The notes beneath the pieces are model-generated. The model was not told the origin of the DNA. It did not search any database and saw only the letters and a program-made list of their open reading frames with translations. A program made the position numbers and the translations under genes. Of a stretch of 33,839 nucleotides of DNA, positions 1 to 7,765 are shown in pieces (the stretch's first letter is position 1; each line of letters opens with the position of its first letter). Source of the DNA: a virus; IMG/VR virus record IMGVR_UViG_3300030328_000862, positions 1 through 33,839 of that record. One strand, written 5' to 3'.

Positions 1-22
1 TAGTCCAACATTTGGGAGTTAA
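1..22 (+). CDS. Probable 3' end of the LamG fibre gene that starts at 33114
   Basis: If the window ends are joined by collapsing the shared 7-mer TAGTCCA, the frame open at the right end continues as Pro-Thr-Phe-Gly-Ser and stops at TAA 20-22. This gives the ending LDSPTFGS. An LDSPT string is typical, in my memory, of marine-phage fibre proteins just after a LamG domain. Without collapsing, the frame stops at once on TAG at base 1. The join is an inference; the stop at 20-22 is seen. Confidence 0.5.
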
Positions 23-28
23 ATAAAT

Positions 29-1711
29 ATGGCAAGTAGTGGAAATTTTCCTTTATGGTCACCTTTAATAAAAGGTGCAGTAAATTTAAGTCAAGGTAAT
101 ACTAGATTTGATGGTTCTACAAGCAATAGAGGTGCTATGACAAGTTTTGCTATACCTACTGGAACAAAGTTTTATATAGAATGTTTAGTAGAACAAGCAA
201 CTAATTATAATATTGTATTTGGTATTGCAAATCCAGAATTTGATGTAGGTAGTTATGATGAAACAGATGCTAGTATGAATGGAATATTATTTCGTGGTAA
301 TAATGCTAGTTCTTGGGATACTTGTTCTTTAACAAATGGAAGTAGAGGAAGTTTTGGTTCTGATGTTGGGCAAACAGCAGGTAGAGTTTTAGCTATGACT
401 GTTAACAGAGTAGATAATGAAATAAAAATGTATTTAGATAATAGTCTACAACATACTATATCTATATCTGCTACAGAGGTATATCATATTGTATGTAGTT
501 TTACTGGTGGGAGTGCTTCAGCAGTACATATGAATATAAATTGTGGACACGATTCTACAGGAGCTAGTGATTTTAGTGCAGGAGGTAATGCAGATGCTAA
601 TGGTTTTGGTGATTTTCAACACTCTCCACCATCAGGATTTTTAGCAGCTTGTTCAGCCAACCTTCCAATTAGCGAAGACATAGACCCTGCACAAACTGAT
701 GATGATTACCCTAGCAAACAATTTGGTGTAGTTCTTTATACTGGTAATGGTAGTAGTAATGCTATAAGTGGATTAGGTTTTCAACCAGATTTAGTTTGGG
801 GTAAATGTAGGAGTCATTCTCAAGCAAGTATATTAATAGATAGTTCACGAGGACAAGGTTTATTATTTAGTAGTTTAGGTAATGCAGAACAAACAAGTAA
901 TGGACCATTTATGACAAGCTATGATAGTGATGGATTTACTTTAGCAAGTAGTGGTTCTAATCCTAATGATAGTGGTAGAACTTATGTTGCTTGGTGTTGG
1001 AGAGCTAATGGAGCATCAACTAGCAGTAATAGTAATGGCTCAATAACTTCTACAGTACAAGCAAATACTAAAGGTGGGTTTAGCATTATAACTTACACAG
1101 GAACAGGAAGTAATGCAACTATAGGACATGGACTATCAGCTAAACCAGATTTATTTATGGTCAAAGACAGAGCCAGAGCAGAAAGTTGGAATGTGTACCA
1201 CTCATCAATGGGGGCTACTAAATATATAGTATTAGATACCCATGCAGTAGCCTATGCAAATTCTAATCGTTGGAATGATACAGAACCTACTACAACTACA
1301 ATAAGTTTAGGAACTAATGATAATACAAATGGTAGTTCAACTTATGTTTGTTATGCGTGGCATAATGTGTCTGGTATGCAACACTTTGGAAGCTACGAAG
1401 GAAATGGTGATGCTGATGGCACATTTGTATACACAGGTTTTAGACCACGCATGGTATTTTTGAAAAGTATAGATGGTGGTGCAGAGTGGACAGTATTTGA
1501 TACAGCTAGAGAAACTCATAATCAAATGGAAGATATATTACAATGGGATTTAGAAAATGCTGAAACACAGTTAGCAAATGATAAAATAGATTTTTTATCA
1601 AATGGGTTTAAACTGCGTGGTGCAGGTGGTGGAAGAACTAACCAAAATGGTCATACTTATATCTACGGTGCTTGGGGCTCGGTGCCATTTAAATATAACA
1701 ATACTTTTTAG
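29..1711 (+). CDS. Tail fibre/spike protein with SPRY-like and repeated adhesin-type domains
   Basis: 560 residues. The first ~190 residues look like a SPRY/concanavalin-type beta sandwich, with a fibre-like phrase (FPLWSPLIKG) near the start. From about residue 230 there are three related units, each with a phrase of the type GFQPDLVWGK, LSAKPDLFMVKD or GFRPRMVFLKS, followed by Trp/Ser-rich strands. This is the repeated domain common in marine phage fibres (DUF7483-like, from memory). No enzymatic motif is visible, so a receptor-binding virion role is inferred. The start at 29 follows GGGAG at 14-18. It lies directly after the LamG fibre gene if the genome is circular, so LamG and SPRY/adhesin parts, which can occur in one polypeptide, are here separate proteins. 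The stop is 14 bases before the next gene. Confidence 0.8.
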   Translation: MASSGNFPLWSPLIKGAVNLSQGNTRFDGSTSNRGAMTSFAIPTGTKFYIECLVEQATNYNIVFGIANPEFDVGSYDETDASMNGILFRGNNASSWDTCSLTNGSRGSFGSDVGQTAGRVLAMTVNRVDNEIKMYLDNSLQHTISISATEVYHIVCSFTGGSASAVHMNINCGHDSTGASDFSAGGNADANGFGDFQHSPPSGFLAACSANLPISEDIDPAQTDDDYPSKQFGVVLYTGNGSSNAISGLGFQPDLVWGKCRSHSQASILIDSSRGQGLLFSSLGNAEQTSNGPFMTSYDSDGFTLASSGSNPNDSGRTYVAWCWRANGASTSSNSNGSITSTVQANTKGGFSIITYTGTGSNATIGHGLSAKPDLFMVKDRARAESWNVYHSSMGATKYIVLDTHAVAYANSNRWNDTEPTTTTISLGTNDNTNGSSTYVCYAWHNVSGMQHFGSYEGNGDADGTFVYTGFRPRMVFLKSIDGGAEWTVFDTARETHNQMEDILQWDLENAETQLANDKIDFLSNGFKLRGAGGGRTNQNGHTYIYGAWGSVPFKYNNTF

Positions 1712-1724
1712 GAGGTGAAATAAT

Positions 1725-2360
1725 ATGTGGGCTTATGTAAAATCAAACAAAATAGAGGAGATTATAAAATTTCCTAAAACAATGGTAATAGATAATATTA
1801 CACATTCAAGGCGAATATTTACATCTTGGTCTTGGACTGAATTAAATAACATAGGTATTTATACAGTAGAAGATGGCACTAAAGGTGATGATAATTTTGA
1901 ATATACTTCACAACCTACTTATACTTATAGTGCTTCTGGTAAAAAAGTAACTACTGCGTACACTATTACAAACAAAGCATTAGATGATGTAGAAGCTAAA
2001 GATGAAGATGGTAAAAACATACTAGATGAAAAAGGTAATAAAACTTATACCTATGGTTTAAAAACACAAGCTAAAGAAAAAGCAAAACAACAAGCAAATG
2101 GTCTTATAAATCGTTTTAATTGGCTTGTGGAGAGGTCTATCTATGATAGCAGTAAATCTATACCTAGTGCAGTTAAAACTTATGTGGCAGCCATTAGAAC
2201 CGATTGTGCTAATATAGAAAAAGCAATAGATGATGCTGGTGATATGGCAGCATTTAAAAAACTATATGAATGGGAATACAATAGTGATGGTAGTGTTAAA
2301 ACTGTAGCACCTATTCAAAACTGGAGTGATGATTATGATGTTAAAACGTATATTAGATAG
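1725..2360 (+). CDS. Tail-associated protein, DUF4376-like C-terminal region
   Basis: 211 residues, started by ATG 1725 behind a strong GGAGGTG site. The N-terminus is a compact beta-type region rich in aromatic residues; the middle (about 80-105) is charged and linker-like. From about residue 105 to 185 a helical part (KTQAKEKAKQQANGLINRF, later AIRTDCANIEKAIDDAG) resembles the helical domain of tail-fibre assembly proteins (DUF4376 type). Position right behind a fibre gene supports a tail or fibre-chaperone role. The family call is from memory and tentative. Its last codons overlap the start of a tiny basic gene at 2335. Confidence 0.6.
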   Translation: MWAYVKSNKIEEIIKFPKTMVIDNITHSRRIFTSWSWTELNNIGIYTVEDGTKGDDNFEYTSQPTYTYSASGKKVTTAYTITNKALDDVEAKDEDGKNILDEKGNKTYTYGLKTQAKEKAKQQANGLINRFNWLVERSIYDSSKSIPSAVKTYVAAIRTDCANIEKAIDDAGDMAAFKKLYEWEYNSDGSVKTVAPIQNWSDDYDVKTYIR

Positions 2361-2418
2361 AATAAAAGGTTTATTTAAGAAAAAGAGCAAAAGAGGTAGA
2401 CCTAGAAAGGATAAATAA
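2335..2418 (+). CDS. 27-residue basic peptide with AT-hook-like RGRPRK motif
   Basis: Two adjacent ATGs (2335 and 2338) follow GGAG at 2323-2326. The peptide is an amphipathic, Lys/Arg-rich helix (LKRILDRIKGLFKKK) followed by KRGRPRKDK. RGRP is the core of the minor-groove AT-hook. The frame overlaps the end of the 1725 gene and its TAA shares bases with the next ATG (TAATG at 2416-2420), a junction used repeatedly in this genome. Function is unknown; the tight packing, SD and motif argue that it is translated. Confidence 0.5.
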   Translation: MMLKRILDRIKGLFKKKSKRGRPRKDK

Positions 2419-2669
2419 TGGCAACAAACCCAGAAGCAAAACAAGCATCTGTAAGAGGAGTTACTTCTACTACAGGTACATTTAACGAAGATTGGTTAGC
2501 TTTATTTAATGCCAGAAGTATTGGTGCAGGAACTTACAATGAAAGATTACTTGGTTATATAAATAATAAACTTGGTACATCTCATACAGATTTAAATAAA
2601 GCATTACAAGCATTAGCTGTAGACCAAGATGATGCAAATTATTCAAGCATGGGAACATTTACACCATGA
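2418..2669 (+). CDS. Small virion/tail-associated protein, paralogue A
   Basis: 83 residues. It shares with the next gene the pattern GTFNEDWLALF...GTYNERLLGYIN and a terminal SSMGTF. The two products are therefore tandem paralogues. No enzymatic motif, signal or membrane segment is visible. Genes of this type sit next to tail-fibre genes in related marine phages (memory), so a virion-accessory role is possible but unproven. It starts at the TAATG junction with the 27-codon gene and overlaps the next start by four bases. Confidence 0.6.
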   Translation: MATNPEAKQASVRGVTSTTGTFNEDWLALFNARSIGAGTYNERLLGYINNKLGTSHTDLNKALQALAVDQDDANYSSMGTFTP

Positions 2670-2971
2670 GCCAACAATCATTAAGACAGAAAAGTTGCAG
2701 AGATGCTTCAGATACAAATGGTACATACAATGAAGATTGGATGAAAACTTTTGAAGAAGCAGGTATCACCACAGGTACATTTTCTGAAAGAATGTTACAA
2801 TATACAAGAGAACAAGGTTCTGCTTGGGATAATGCACAATGGGATGTATCTAGTTGGGGTCAAGGTGCTTTTGTAAATGTAAATCAATCTATGGCACAGT
2901 TAGGTAAACAAAATGGCACAACCGTTCCTGGTTCGCTATGGAGCAGTCTAGGAACATTTAGTGCAGATTAG
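2666..2971 (+). CDS. Small virion/tail-associated protein, paralogue B
   Basis: 101 residues. GTYNEDWMKTFEEAGITTGTF aligns with the core of the preceding product, and the end SSLGTFSAD aligns with SSMGTFTP. A Trp-rich insert of about 20 residues (near 54-75) is unique to this copy. The ATGA overlap with the upstream gene indicates coupled translation. Function is unknown; the neighbours are fibre and lysis genes. Confidence 0.6.
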   Translation: MSQQSLRQKSCRDASDTNGTYNEDWMKTFEEAGITTGTFSERMLQYTREQGSAWDNAQWDVSSWGQGAFVNVNQSMAQLGKQNGTTVPGSLWSSLGTFSAD

Positions 2972-2979
2972 GAGATATT

Positions 2980-3375
2980 ATGGCTATAACCGCATTAATA
3001 GGACCAGCGACCAAACTTATTGGCAAGTTTGTTAGAGATAAAGATAAACAAGCTCAATTAGCACACGATTTATCAACAATGGCAGAAAAACACGCACAAG
3101 AGTTAGCATTGGCTCAAATTAAACTTAATACAGAAGAAGCTAAAGGTAATTGGTTTCAATCCTCGTGGAGACCTCTTATTGGATGGATAGCTGGGTTTTC
3201 TTTAGGTATAAATTATCTTATATCTCCAATATGTGCAGGTTTTGGTATTAACATACCACAAGCTGATATGAGTGTTATGATGCCTTTATTATTAGGTATG
3301 TTGGGTATTGGTGGTTTGCGTAGCCTAGATAAGATAAAAAAAGTAGATACTAAATTTAATGGGGTTAAAAAATAA
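2980..3375 (+). CDS. Holin, GTA/3TM holin-like
   Basis: 131 residues. A charged amphipathic N-terminal half (about 15-58) is followed by hydrophobic segments at about 65-88 (after the WRPLIGW phrase) and 97-113, and a basic tail. The NWFQSSWRPLIGWIAGF phrase is typical of the holin family named after gene-transfer-agent release (PF11351). The product should form inner-membrane lesions that release the endolysin encoded 160 bases downstream. It has a GGAG site 2971-2974 and ends in a TAATG junction with the zinc-ribbon gene. The family is recognised by eye, not by a search. Confidence 0.8.
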   Translation: MAITALIGPATKLIGKFVRDKDKQAQLAHDLSTMAEKHAQELALAQIKLNTEEAKGNWFQSSWRPLIGWIAGFSLGINYLISPICAGFGINIPQADMSVMMPLLLGMLGIGGLRSLDKIKKVDTKFNGVKK

Positions 3376-3536
3376 TGCCAGAGTTTTTATGTTTTTATTG
3401 CGGAACTAAATTAACTCATAGCGGTTCTGCTGATTGGGATTCAGAGGACTATGATGTTGTAGATTATTATAGTTGTCCTAATTGTAAAGCATTTATAGAA
3501 GGTTACAGACCTAAAACAAAAGAAGATAAGGATTAA
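3375..3536 (+). CDS. 53-residue zinc-ribbon protein
   Basis: ATG at 3375 overlaps the TAA of the holin gene. The product has two Cys pairs, CFYC at 6-9 and CPNC at 34-37, separated by an acidic linker (DWDSEDYDVVD). This is a classical four-cysteine zinc ribbon. The stop at 3534-3536 is two bases before the endolysin start. The function is unknown; its place inside the lysis cassette may simply reflect gene packing. Confidence 0.65.
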   Translation: MPEFLCFYCGTKLTHSGSADWDSEDYDVVDYYSCPNCKAFIEGYRPKTKEDKD

Positions 3537-3538
3537 AT

Positions 3539-3967
3539 ATGAACAGAGAAAAATTATTGGATATGATAACCCTACATGAGGGTTTAGAGTTAAAGCCATA
3601 CAAATGTACCTCTGATAAATTAACCATAGGTATAGGGCGAAATATAGAGGATTTAGGAATAACTGAAGATGAAGCAAGGTATTTATTACAAAATGATTTG
3701 GATAGAATACTCAAAGAAGTAGAGCATTGGGCATTTTTAGAAAAATTAGATGAAGTAAGACAAGCTGTAATTTTAGATATGGTATTTAATATGGGTGTTA
3801 GTACATTTAATGCTAATACATGGGTAAAAACATTTGCTGCAATACAAGATGAAGATTGGGAAAAAGCTGCAAATGAAATGTTAGATTCTAAATGGGCAAA
3901 ACAAGTAGGGCAAAGAGCTATACGATTATCACAAATGATGAGAAAAGGCGAGTGGTATGAATCTTGA
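3539..3967 (+). CDS. Endolysin, T4-type lysozyme (GH24)
   Basis: 142 residues, close to the usual length of phage T4-like lysozymes. The active-site pattern E-8aa-C-5aa-T is visible: Glu14 in HEGL, Cys23 in YKCT and Thr29 in LTIGIGRN. Later helices (FNMGVSTF near 82-89, then a Trp-rich C-terminal lobe) fit the fold. It should hydrolyse the MurNAc-GlcNAc bond of peptidoglycan once the holin opens the membrane. I see no signal-anchor helix at the N-terminus, so holin-dependent release is expected. It overlaps the next gene by 11 bases. Confidence 0.9.
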   Translation: MNREKLLDMITLHEGLELKPYKCTSDKLTIGIGRNIEDLGITEDEARYLLQNDLDRILKEVEHWAFLEKLDEVRQAVILDMVFNMGVSTFNANTWVKTFAAIQDEDWEKAANEMLDSKWAKQVGQRAIRLSQMMRKGEWYES

Positions 3968-4205
3968 CCCTATGATGATGTGGAACATTATTATAACTGT
4001 GGTTTTAGGACCATTTGCGTGGGCATTTTCTAAAATGTTTAATGAAGTAAAAAGACTACAAATACTTCTAAACAAAACAAGAGAAGATTTAGCAAAAGAT
4101 TATGCCACAAAATCCGAGCTTCACAATGAAACTAAAGAAATCAAGGAGTTAGTATTAAGGATAGAAAACAAACTTGATAGGTTCATTGAGAAGCAAAATG
4201 GTTGA
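3957..4205 (+). CDS. Membrane-anchored coiled-coil protein next to the lysis genes
   Basis: 82 residues. One hydrophobic segment (about 8-27, IIITVVLGPFAWAFSKMF) is followed by a charged heptad-like region to the end, predicted as a coiled coil. This layout fits an inner-membrane protein with a helical stalk, such as an i-spanin or a holin accessory. No lipoprotein partner with a lipobox was found, so a spanin call is only a possibility. It overlaps endolysin at its start and the next gene at its end. Confidence 0.6.
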   Translation: MNLDPMMMWNIIITVVLGPFAWAFSKMFNEVKRLQILLNKTREDLAKDYATKSELHNETKEIKELVLRIENKLDRFIEKQNG

Positions 4206-4821
4206 ACCAGTAACTGCCGTATTAACTGGCATAGCATTAGTAAAAAAATCAGTAGATTTTATCAAAACAAATATAGCTACAGCACAAGATGTTGGTGATT
4301 TAATTAGTCATGTAGATAAAGCATTGAATGGTCAGCAAGAAGTTATCAAAGCTAGAGATAAAGCTAATGTAGACCATTTTGCAACTGAAAATGTGGCTAA
4401 AGAAATTATAGATGCTAAATTAGCACAAGAACAATTATATGAAATGAAACAATTAATTGACCATAGGTTTGGTCATGGCACTTGGGCATTTATATTAGAA
4501 GAAAGAAAAAGAAGAATAGACAAACATAAACAAGCAGTAAAAGAAGCAAAAGCCAAGAAGTTAAAAAAACAACAAGAAATGTATGATATGGTAAGAATGG
4601 TTATGATAGGGTTATCAGTAATATTATTTGTTGCAGTAGCTATAGGTATCACTATAAAATTTGTATTAGCACATCCTATAGAGGGAGATGACAAATCCTG
4701 CAAATTATATGAACCTAAATATTATTTAATTTGTATTAATGAAGGCAGGGGTTATGCAGATACACAACTATATTTAGACTATAAATTAATGTTAGAAAAT
4801 TGGATAATAGAAAAAGATTGA
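4198..4821 (+). CDS. Membrane protein of unknown function, last gene of the rightward block
   Basis: ATG 4198 (MVEPVTAV) is preferred over an upstream in-frame TTG because it gives the common 8-base overlap with the previous gene. 207 residues. The N-terminus is mildly hydrophobic (AVLTGIALVKK), then a long helical, charged region (about 40-130), a Lys-rich stretch and one clear transmembrane helix at about 135-157, with a short C-terminal domain holding two cysteines. I recall similar proteins in other marine podoviruses but no function. It ends about 120 bases before the convergent SET gene. Confidence 0.65.
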   Translation: MVEPVTAVLTGIALVKKSVDFIKTNIATAQDVGDLISHVDKALNGQQEVIKARDKANVDHFATENVAKEIIDAKLAQEQLYEMKQLIDHRFGHGTWAFILEERKRRIDKHKQAVKEAKAKKLKKQQEMYDMVRMVMIGLSVILFVAVAIGITIKFVLAHPIEGDDKSCKLYEPKYYLICINEGRGYADTQLYLDYKLMLENWIIEKD

Positions 4822-4851
4822 TTCTTTAAAAAATATTAATACAATAACAAA

Positions 4852-4946
4852 ACGAACTAGGGTTTATTAAACAAAAACAAGTGTTAATAATATGGGGATA
4901 TGTTACTATACGTTGTGTTTTATTTTTTATGTTCCTCCTAGTTCGT
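4852..4946. terminator. Long inverted repeat between convergent operons, probable bidirectional terminator
   Basis: ACGAACTAGG at 4852-4861 is the perfect reverse complement of CCTAGTTCGT at 4937-4946. The enclosed 75 bases hold A-rich (4869-4880) and T-rich (4915-4929) tracts that can extend the pairing imperfectly. The element lies where the rightward late block and the leftward block meet, and the right arm includes the SET stop codon. A two-way terminator is the simplest reading. There is no classic short GC stem with a U-run. Confidence 0.45.
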
Positions 4947-5237
4947 AATTTTATATAATGTATATTCTACAGTAATTTCTTCATTAGCTTTAATATTCTT
5001 GATGGTATGTAACGATAAGCAATCTTTTTTATAAGGAATTTTAATACAATTAGGATTATTAGAATGGTTAATAAACCCACCCAAAGGTGTCCTACTATAG
5101 TTATCAGAAAATCTATTATCATAAATATGTGTTACACCTAAATTAAAATCTATGGGAATATCTCTAACTGCAAAAACTCCTTGCCCATGTATTACTGAAT
5201 CTTTAATAGTTAAAAATGGATGTAATGGATTATACAT
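4938..5237 (-). CDS. Compact SET-domain protein, putative lysine methyltransferase
   Basis: 99 residues, close to the minimal SET fold of viral enzymes such as vSET (~119). Three hallmark motifs occur in order: HGQGVFA at 18-24 (the cofactor-binding GxG strand), GFINHSNNPNC at 54-64 (the RFxNHSCxPN pseudoknot motif) and NEEITVEY at 85-92 (the GEELTxDY motif with the terminal Tyr). It should transfer a methyl group from SAM to a protein lysine; the target is unknown and could be a host or virion protein. No pre- or post-SET zinc cysteines are present. It is the last gene of the leftward operon and starts at a TAATG junction with the DUF1376-like gene. Confidence 0.8.
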   Translation of the reverse strand: MYNPLHPFLTIKDSVIHGQGVFAVRDIPIDFNLGVTHIYDNRFSDNYSRTPLGGFINHSNNPNCIKIPYKKDCLSLHTIKNIKANEEITVEYTLYKITN

Positions 5238-5686
5238 TACTCATAGCCATCATTTAACATCTTTCTGGCTCTATCTATAGCACTTACAGATGAAAACTTA
5301 TCTATCTTTTTATTTACATACACCTTTGGTTTATTATATACTTTAGGTTTATAAGTTTGAGGTTTATTCCATCTTTTTTGTACCTTTTGTCTTGCCATTT
5401 CACTTCTTTGTTCAATTTGCTTTTTAACTTCTAATACTTTCTTTTGACTATACTTATCTCCTTTATCTAACAGCATAGGTTCTATATTCTGCATAATCTT
5501 CTTTGCTTTAAATTCTGTAACTCCTAATATACTGGCAATATGTCTTTTATAAATGCTACAATCGTCTTGGAGATACATTGTAGATATTAATGTTATATAT
5601 GCTCCCTTTTCCTCTAAAGTTAATACAGAGCAATCTGTAAGCCATTGTAAAGGATAGAATGGAAATACAAATAATTTATCTTTCAT
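5237..5686 (-). CDS. DUF1376-like replication-associated protein
   Basis: 149 residues. The N-terminal phrase FPFYPLQWLTDCSVLTLEEK followed by GAYITLISTMYLQD matches the DUF1376 pattern (FPFYPxDWLxD...Ls.eE.GAY..LL...w). Winged-helix-like residues follow, then a Lys/Arg-rich tail (about 95-130). Such proteins sit next to phage replication genes and are often annotated as primosomal or replication-initiator-like, without direct biochemical proof. It overlaps the upstream HTH gene by four bases (ATGA) and ends at the SET gene start. Confidence 0.65.
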   Translation of the reverse strand: MKDKLFVFPFYPLQWLTDCSVLTLEEKGAYITLISTMYLQDDCSIYKRHIASILGVTEFKAKKIMQNIEPMLLDKGDKYSQKKVLEVKKQIEQRSEMARQKVQKRWNKPQTYKPKVYNKPKVYVNKKIDKFSSVSAIDRARKMLNDGYE

Positions 5687-5868
5687 AGATTCTCCATTAT
5701 TTTATTCCAAGAGTAGTTATATTTACCCTTGATTTTTTTTAATAAATTTATACTTGCTTTTCTATCTCCTGATAAAAGCATACTTGTATAGGATTTTGAT
5801 ATACCTAACTCTTTAGACACTTGTGTTAAGTTAATTTTGTTTTCTTTCATTATGTTTTCTATAATCAT
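5683..5868 (-). CDS. Small Cro/CI-type helix-turn-helix protein
   Basis: 61 residues. The helix-turn-helix is clear: LTQVSKELGISKSYTSMLLS at about 14-33, followed by helices typical of XRE-family DNA-binding domains. Nothing follows the domain, so it is a Cro-like single-domain regulator. The start at 5868 has AGGA six bases upstream; an internal ATG at 5850 is the alternative. It is the only obvious single-domain repressor candidate in the window and could act at the operators of the divergent region, which is inference. Confidence 0.7.
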   Translation of the reverse strand: MIIENIMKENKINLTQVSKELGISKSYTSMLLSGDRKASINLLKKIKGKYNYSWNKIMENL

Positions 5869-6035
5869 TTTTTTCCTTTCTTTATTAATTTTTCATAACA
5901 TTCTTCGCAGTAAAATTTAAATTTATGATAATGAGCTGCGACATTATCACAAAAACTACACAACTTATGGTGTATCAATCGTTTCCAATGGTTACTTGTA
6001 CCATCTTTTTGTATAGCTTTTTTAGACTTTGGCAT
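5865..6035 (-). CDS. 56-residue zinc-binding protein
   Basis: The frame starts at ATG 6035 and ends with a TGA overlapping the next ATG (ATGA). The product is basic and has CSFC at 26-29 and CEEC at 43-46, with several His residues between (HYHKFKFYC), resembling a short treble-clef or zinc-ribbon knuckle of HNH-type proteins, but the HNH catalytic residues are not evident. Function unknown. Confidence 0.6.
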   Translation of the reverse strand: MPKSKKAIQKDGTSNHWKRLIHHKLCSFCDNVAAHYHKFKFYCEECYEKLIKKGKK

Positions 6036-6195
6036 TTTTTTCTCTTATTTCTTTTGCTCTAACATAATCATCTTGTTCTTCTGGTGTACGCAAAGTAAAA
6101 CCATCTCTTAATAAATTAAATAATTTTGATTCTACTTCATACTTGCTTGGTCTAGTTTTAAACTCCATTTTATAATTTATAATGTATTTACTCAT
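6022..6195 (-). CDS. 57-residue hypothetical protein
   Basis: ATG 6195 follows an AGGAG site. The product is a charged, helical small protein (MSKYIINYKMEFKTRPSKYE at the start) without recognisable motifs. It overlaps the zinc-protein gene downstream by 14 bases, and its ATG overlaps the stop of a 22-codon micro-ORF (TAATG). Function unknown. Confidence 0.55.
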   Translation of the reverse strand: MSKYIINYKMEFKTRPSKYEVESKLFNLLRDGFTLRTPEEQDDYVRAKEIREKNAKV

Positions 6196-6263
6196 TATAA
6201 TACTCCTGCGTTCTGTAAACCTATAAAGGTATAAATTATCGTATACAATAATATAAATTCCAT
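6195..6263 (-). CDS. 22-residue hydrophobic micro-ORF between primase-helicase and the 57-codon gene
   Basis: ATG at 6263 is fused to the primase-helicase stop (TAATG) and its own TAA at 6195-6197 is fused to the next ATG, so the frame fills the gap between two genes exactly. The peptide is almost wholly hydrophobic (MEFILLYTIIYTFIGL, then QNAGVL) and would span a membrane once. AAGGA lies 9 bases upstream. It may be a real membrane microprotein or only a translational bridge. Confidence 0.4.
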   Translation of the reverse strand: MEFILLYTIIYTFIGLQNAGVL

Positions 6264-7765
6264 TATTCTAAATCCTTTCTTTCTTGCCAATCGTGTTTCT
6301 TTTCTTCTTCTATCACTCTTTCAAAACATCCTGTATCTAAATTCATTTGTATATCTAATATTCTAGGATATCCTAACTCCTCATAACGAGTTTTGCAAAT
6401 AGTTAACAAACTATCCGTACATCTTGAGCCATCTTCATTCTCAAATTTAGGTCGCCATAAGCTAAATATATGGTCTGGTTTATTAAACCAATGAGCAGAA
6501 CCTGCAATTTGATAGGCAGTTGGTGCAGAGTTACCCATCTTCATATCTGGCTTTGCAGGATGTGCTAGTACCATAATATGTATATCTAATATTTTAGCTA
6601 AATTAGTAAGATGGTCTAAACACTTGCCTATCCACGCAGTTTCTGATAGTTTACCAAACTCTGGTGTTTCTAGTTTATTCCAAGGGTCTAATACAAATGC
6701 ACCCATACCAAATCGTGCCTTCATATCGGATATTTTATCACACATCCAGTCAAAATTAGGACAGTTATTAGGATGATTAAGAAATACAAAATGTTTCCGT
6801 ATAAATTCATCTGCTTGGTGTTTTTCTTCATCTGATTGCTCCCATTCTAATTTTTTATGATAAAATGTTCTTATATTTCTTTGCACATAAGGTTTTACTC
6901 TAGTTTCTCCAGAGTACATCCCTATGTTTATTTTGTATTCTTTAGCTATCTGTGTCCATAATTGTATAGCAAAAGAAGTTTTACCATGACCAGGAAAGCC
7001 TGTCATAACACTTACCATACCTTGACCTAACATAACATCTTCATTCCACCCAAACATGGGATTGTATAGTTTTATCTTGGGTGGTTGTGGGATATCATCT
7101 AAAGAATAAATACCTTCTAATGGATAATCACATAACCCTTCATTAATTGTCCATTTTATTTCATCTTTACCCCATTTTAGTAAGGCTTCATTAACATCCT
7201 TAATACCATCAGTCCAATCAAAATACTTACATTTACCATGCCCTAATATAGAAGCTAAATCCTGTCGTAATGCCAGTCCTGGTTCATCATTATCAGTCAA
7301 TAATACAAAACAATTAGCTTGGTCTAAACCTTGGTCTAGTGCATCTAATACATATTGATACTTCCTAGATGCTTCTGGTTGCTCCGTAGGTGATGCTACA
7401 GCACCTGTTGGCACACTTAATATACAATCTATACCATAACCAGCTTCATACAATGCCAGAGCATCCATTTCGCCTTCTACAACATAGATAGTATTGTTTT
7501 TTAAGTTCTTTGAGTTTAAAACATTGTCAAGATTATAAAATCTTTGTTCTCCACCTTTTTCTTGTTTAAATATCTTTTCAGAAATAGCTCTAGCTTTATA
7601 ATTTACTCTTTTTCCGTCTAAATTATAGTAACCAAATACGATACTTTCTAAACTTCTATTACCATATTGGGCTATTCCTCCCTCGACCTTTAAATCTTCT
7701 AGTGTTTTCGGACTGATTCCCCTCTTTGCTGCGAACTGAATCACTTTTTCTGTAGGTTTTTTCAT
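6263..7765 (-). CDS. TOPRIM primase-DnaB-family helicase (T7 gp4B-like)
   Basis: 500 residues from ATG 7765, chosen because AGGAGGAG stands six bases upstream; a GTG eight codons earlier lacks this. The TOPRIM metal sites are visible as EGEMDA (about 97-102) and DNDEPG (about 158-163). The helicase part has Walker A GFPGHGKT (256-263), Walker B-type FVLDPWN (about 357-363) and a VLAHPAK histidine motif (about 399-405), the DnaB/RecA-like ring-helicase set. The protein should unwind DNA and make primers at the fork. The zinc-binding domain that normally starts such proteins is absent here and is encoded by the overlapping upstream frame (7659-7934), so on its own this form resembles the short T7 gp4B. 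Confidence 0.92.
   Translation of the reverse strand: MKKPTEKVIQFAAKRGISPKTLEDLKVEGGIAQYGNRSLESIVFGYYNLDGKRVNYKARAISEKIFKQEKGGEQRFYNLDNVLNSKNLKNNTIYVVEGEMDALALYEAGYGIDCILSVPTGAVASPTEQPEASRKYQYVLDALDQGLDQANCFVLLTDNDEPGLALRQDLASILGHGKCKYFDWTDGIKDVNEALLKWGKDEIKWTINEGLCDYPLEGIYSLDDIPQPPKIKLYNPMFGWNEDVMLGQGMVSVMTGFPGHGKTSFAIQLWTQIAKEYKINIGMYSGETRVKPYVQRNIRTFYHKKLEWEQSDEEKHQADEFIRKHFVFLNHPNNCPNFDWMCDKISDMKARFGMGAFVLDPWNKLETPEFGKLSETAWIGKCLDHLTNLAKILDIHIMVLAHPAKPDMKMGNSAPTAYQIAGSAHWFNKPDHIFSLWRPKFENEDGSRCTDSLLTICKTRYEELGYPRILDIQMNLDTGCFERVIEEEKKHDWQERKDLE

Noticed and set aside
3957-4205. i-spanin call for the membrane coiled-coil protein
   Set aside because: The layout fits, but no outer-membrane lipoprotein partner with a lipobox was found, so I left the function open.
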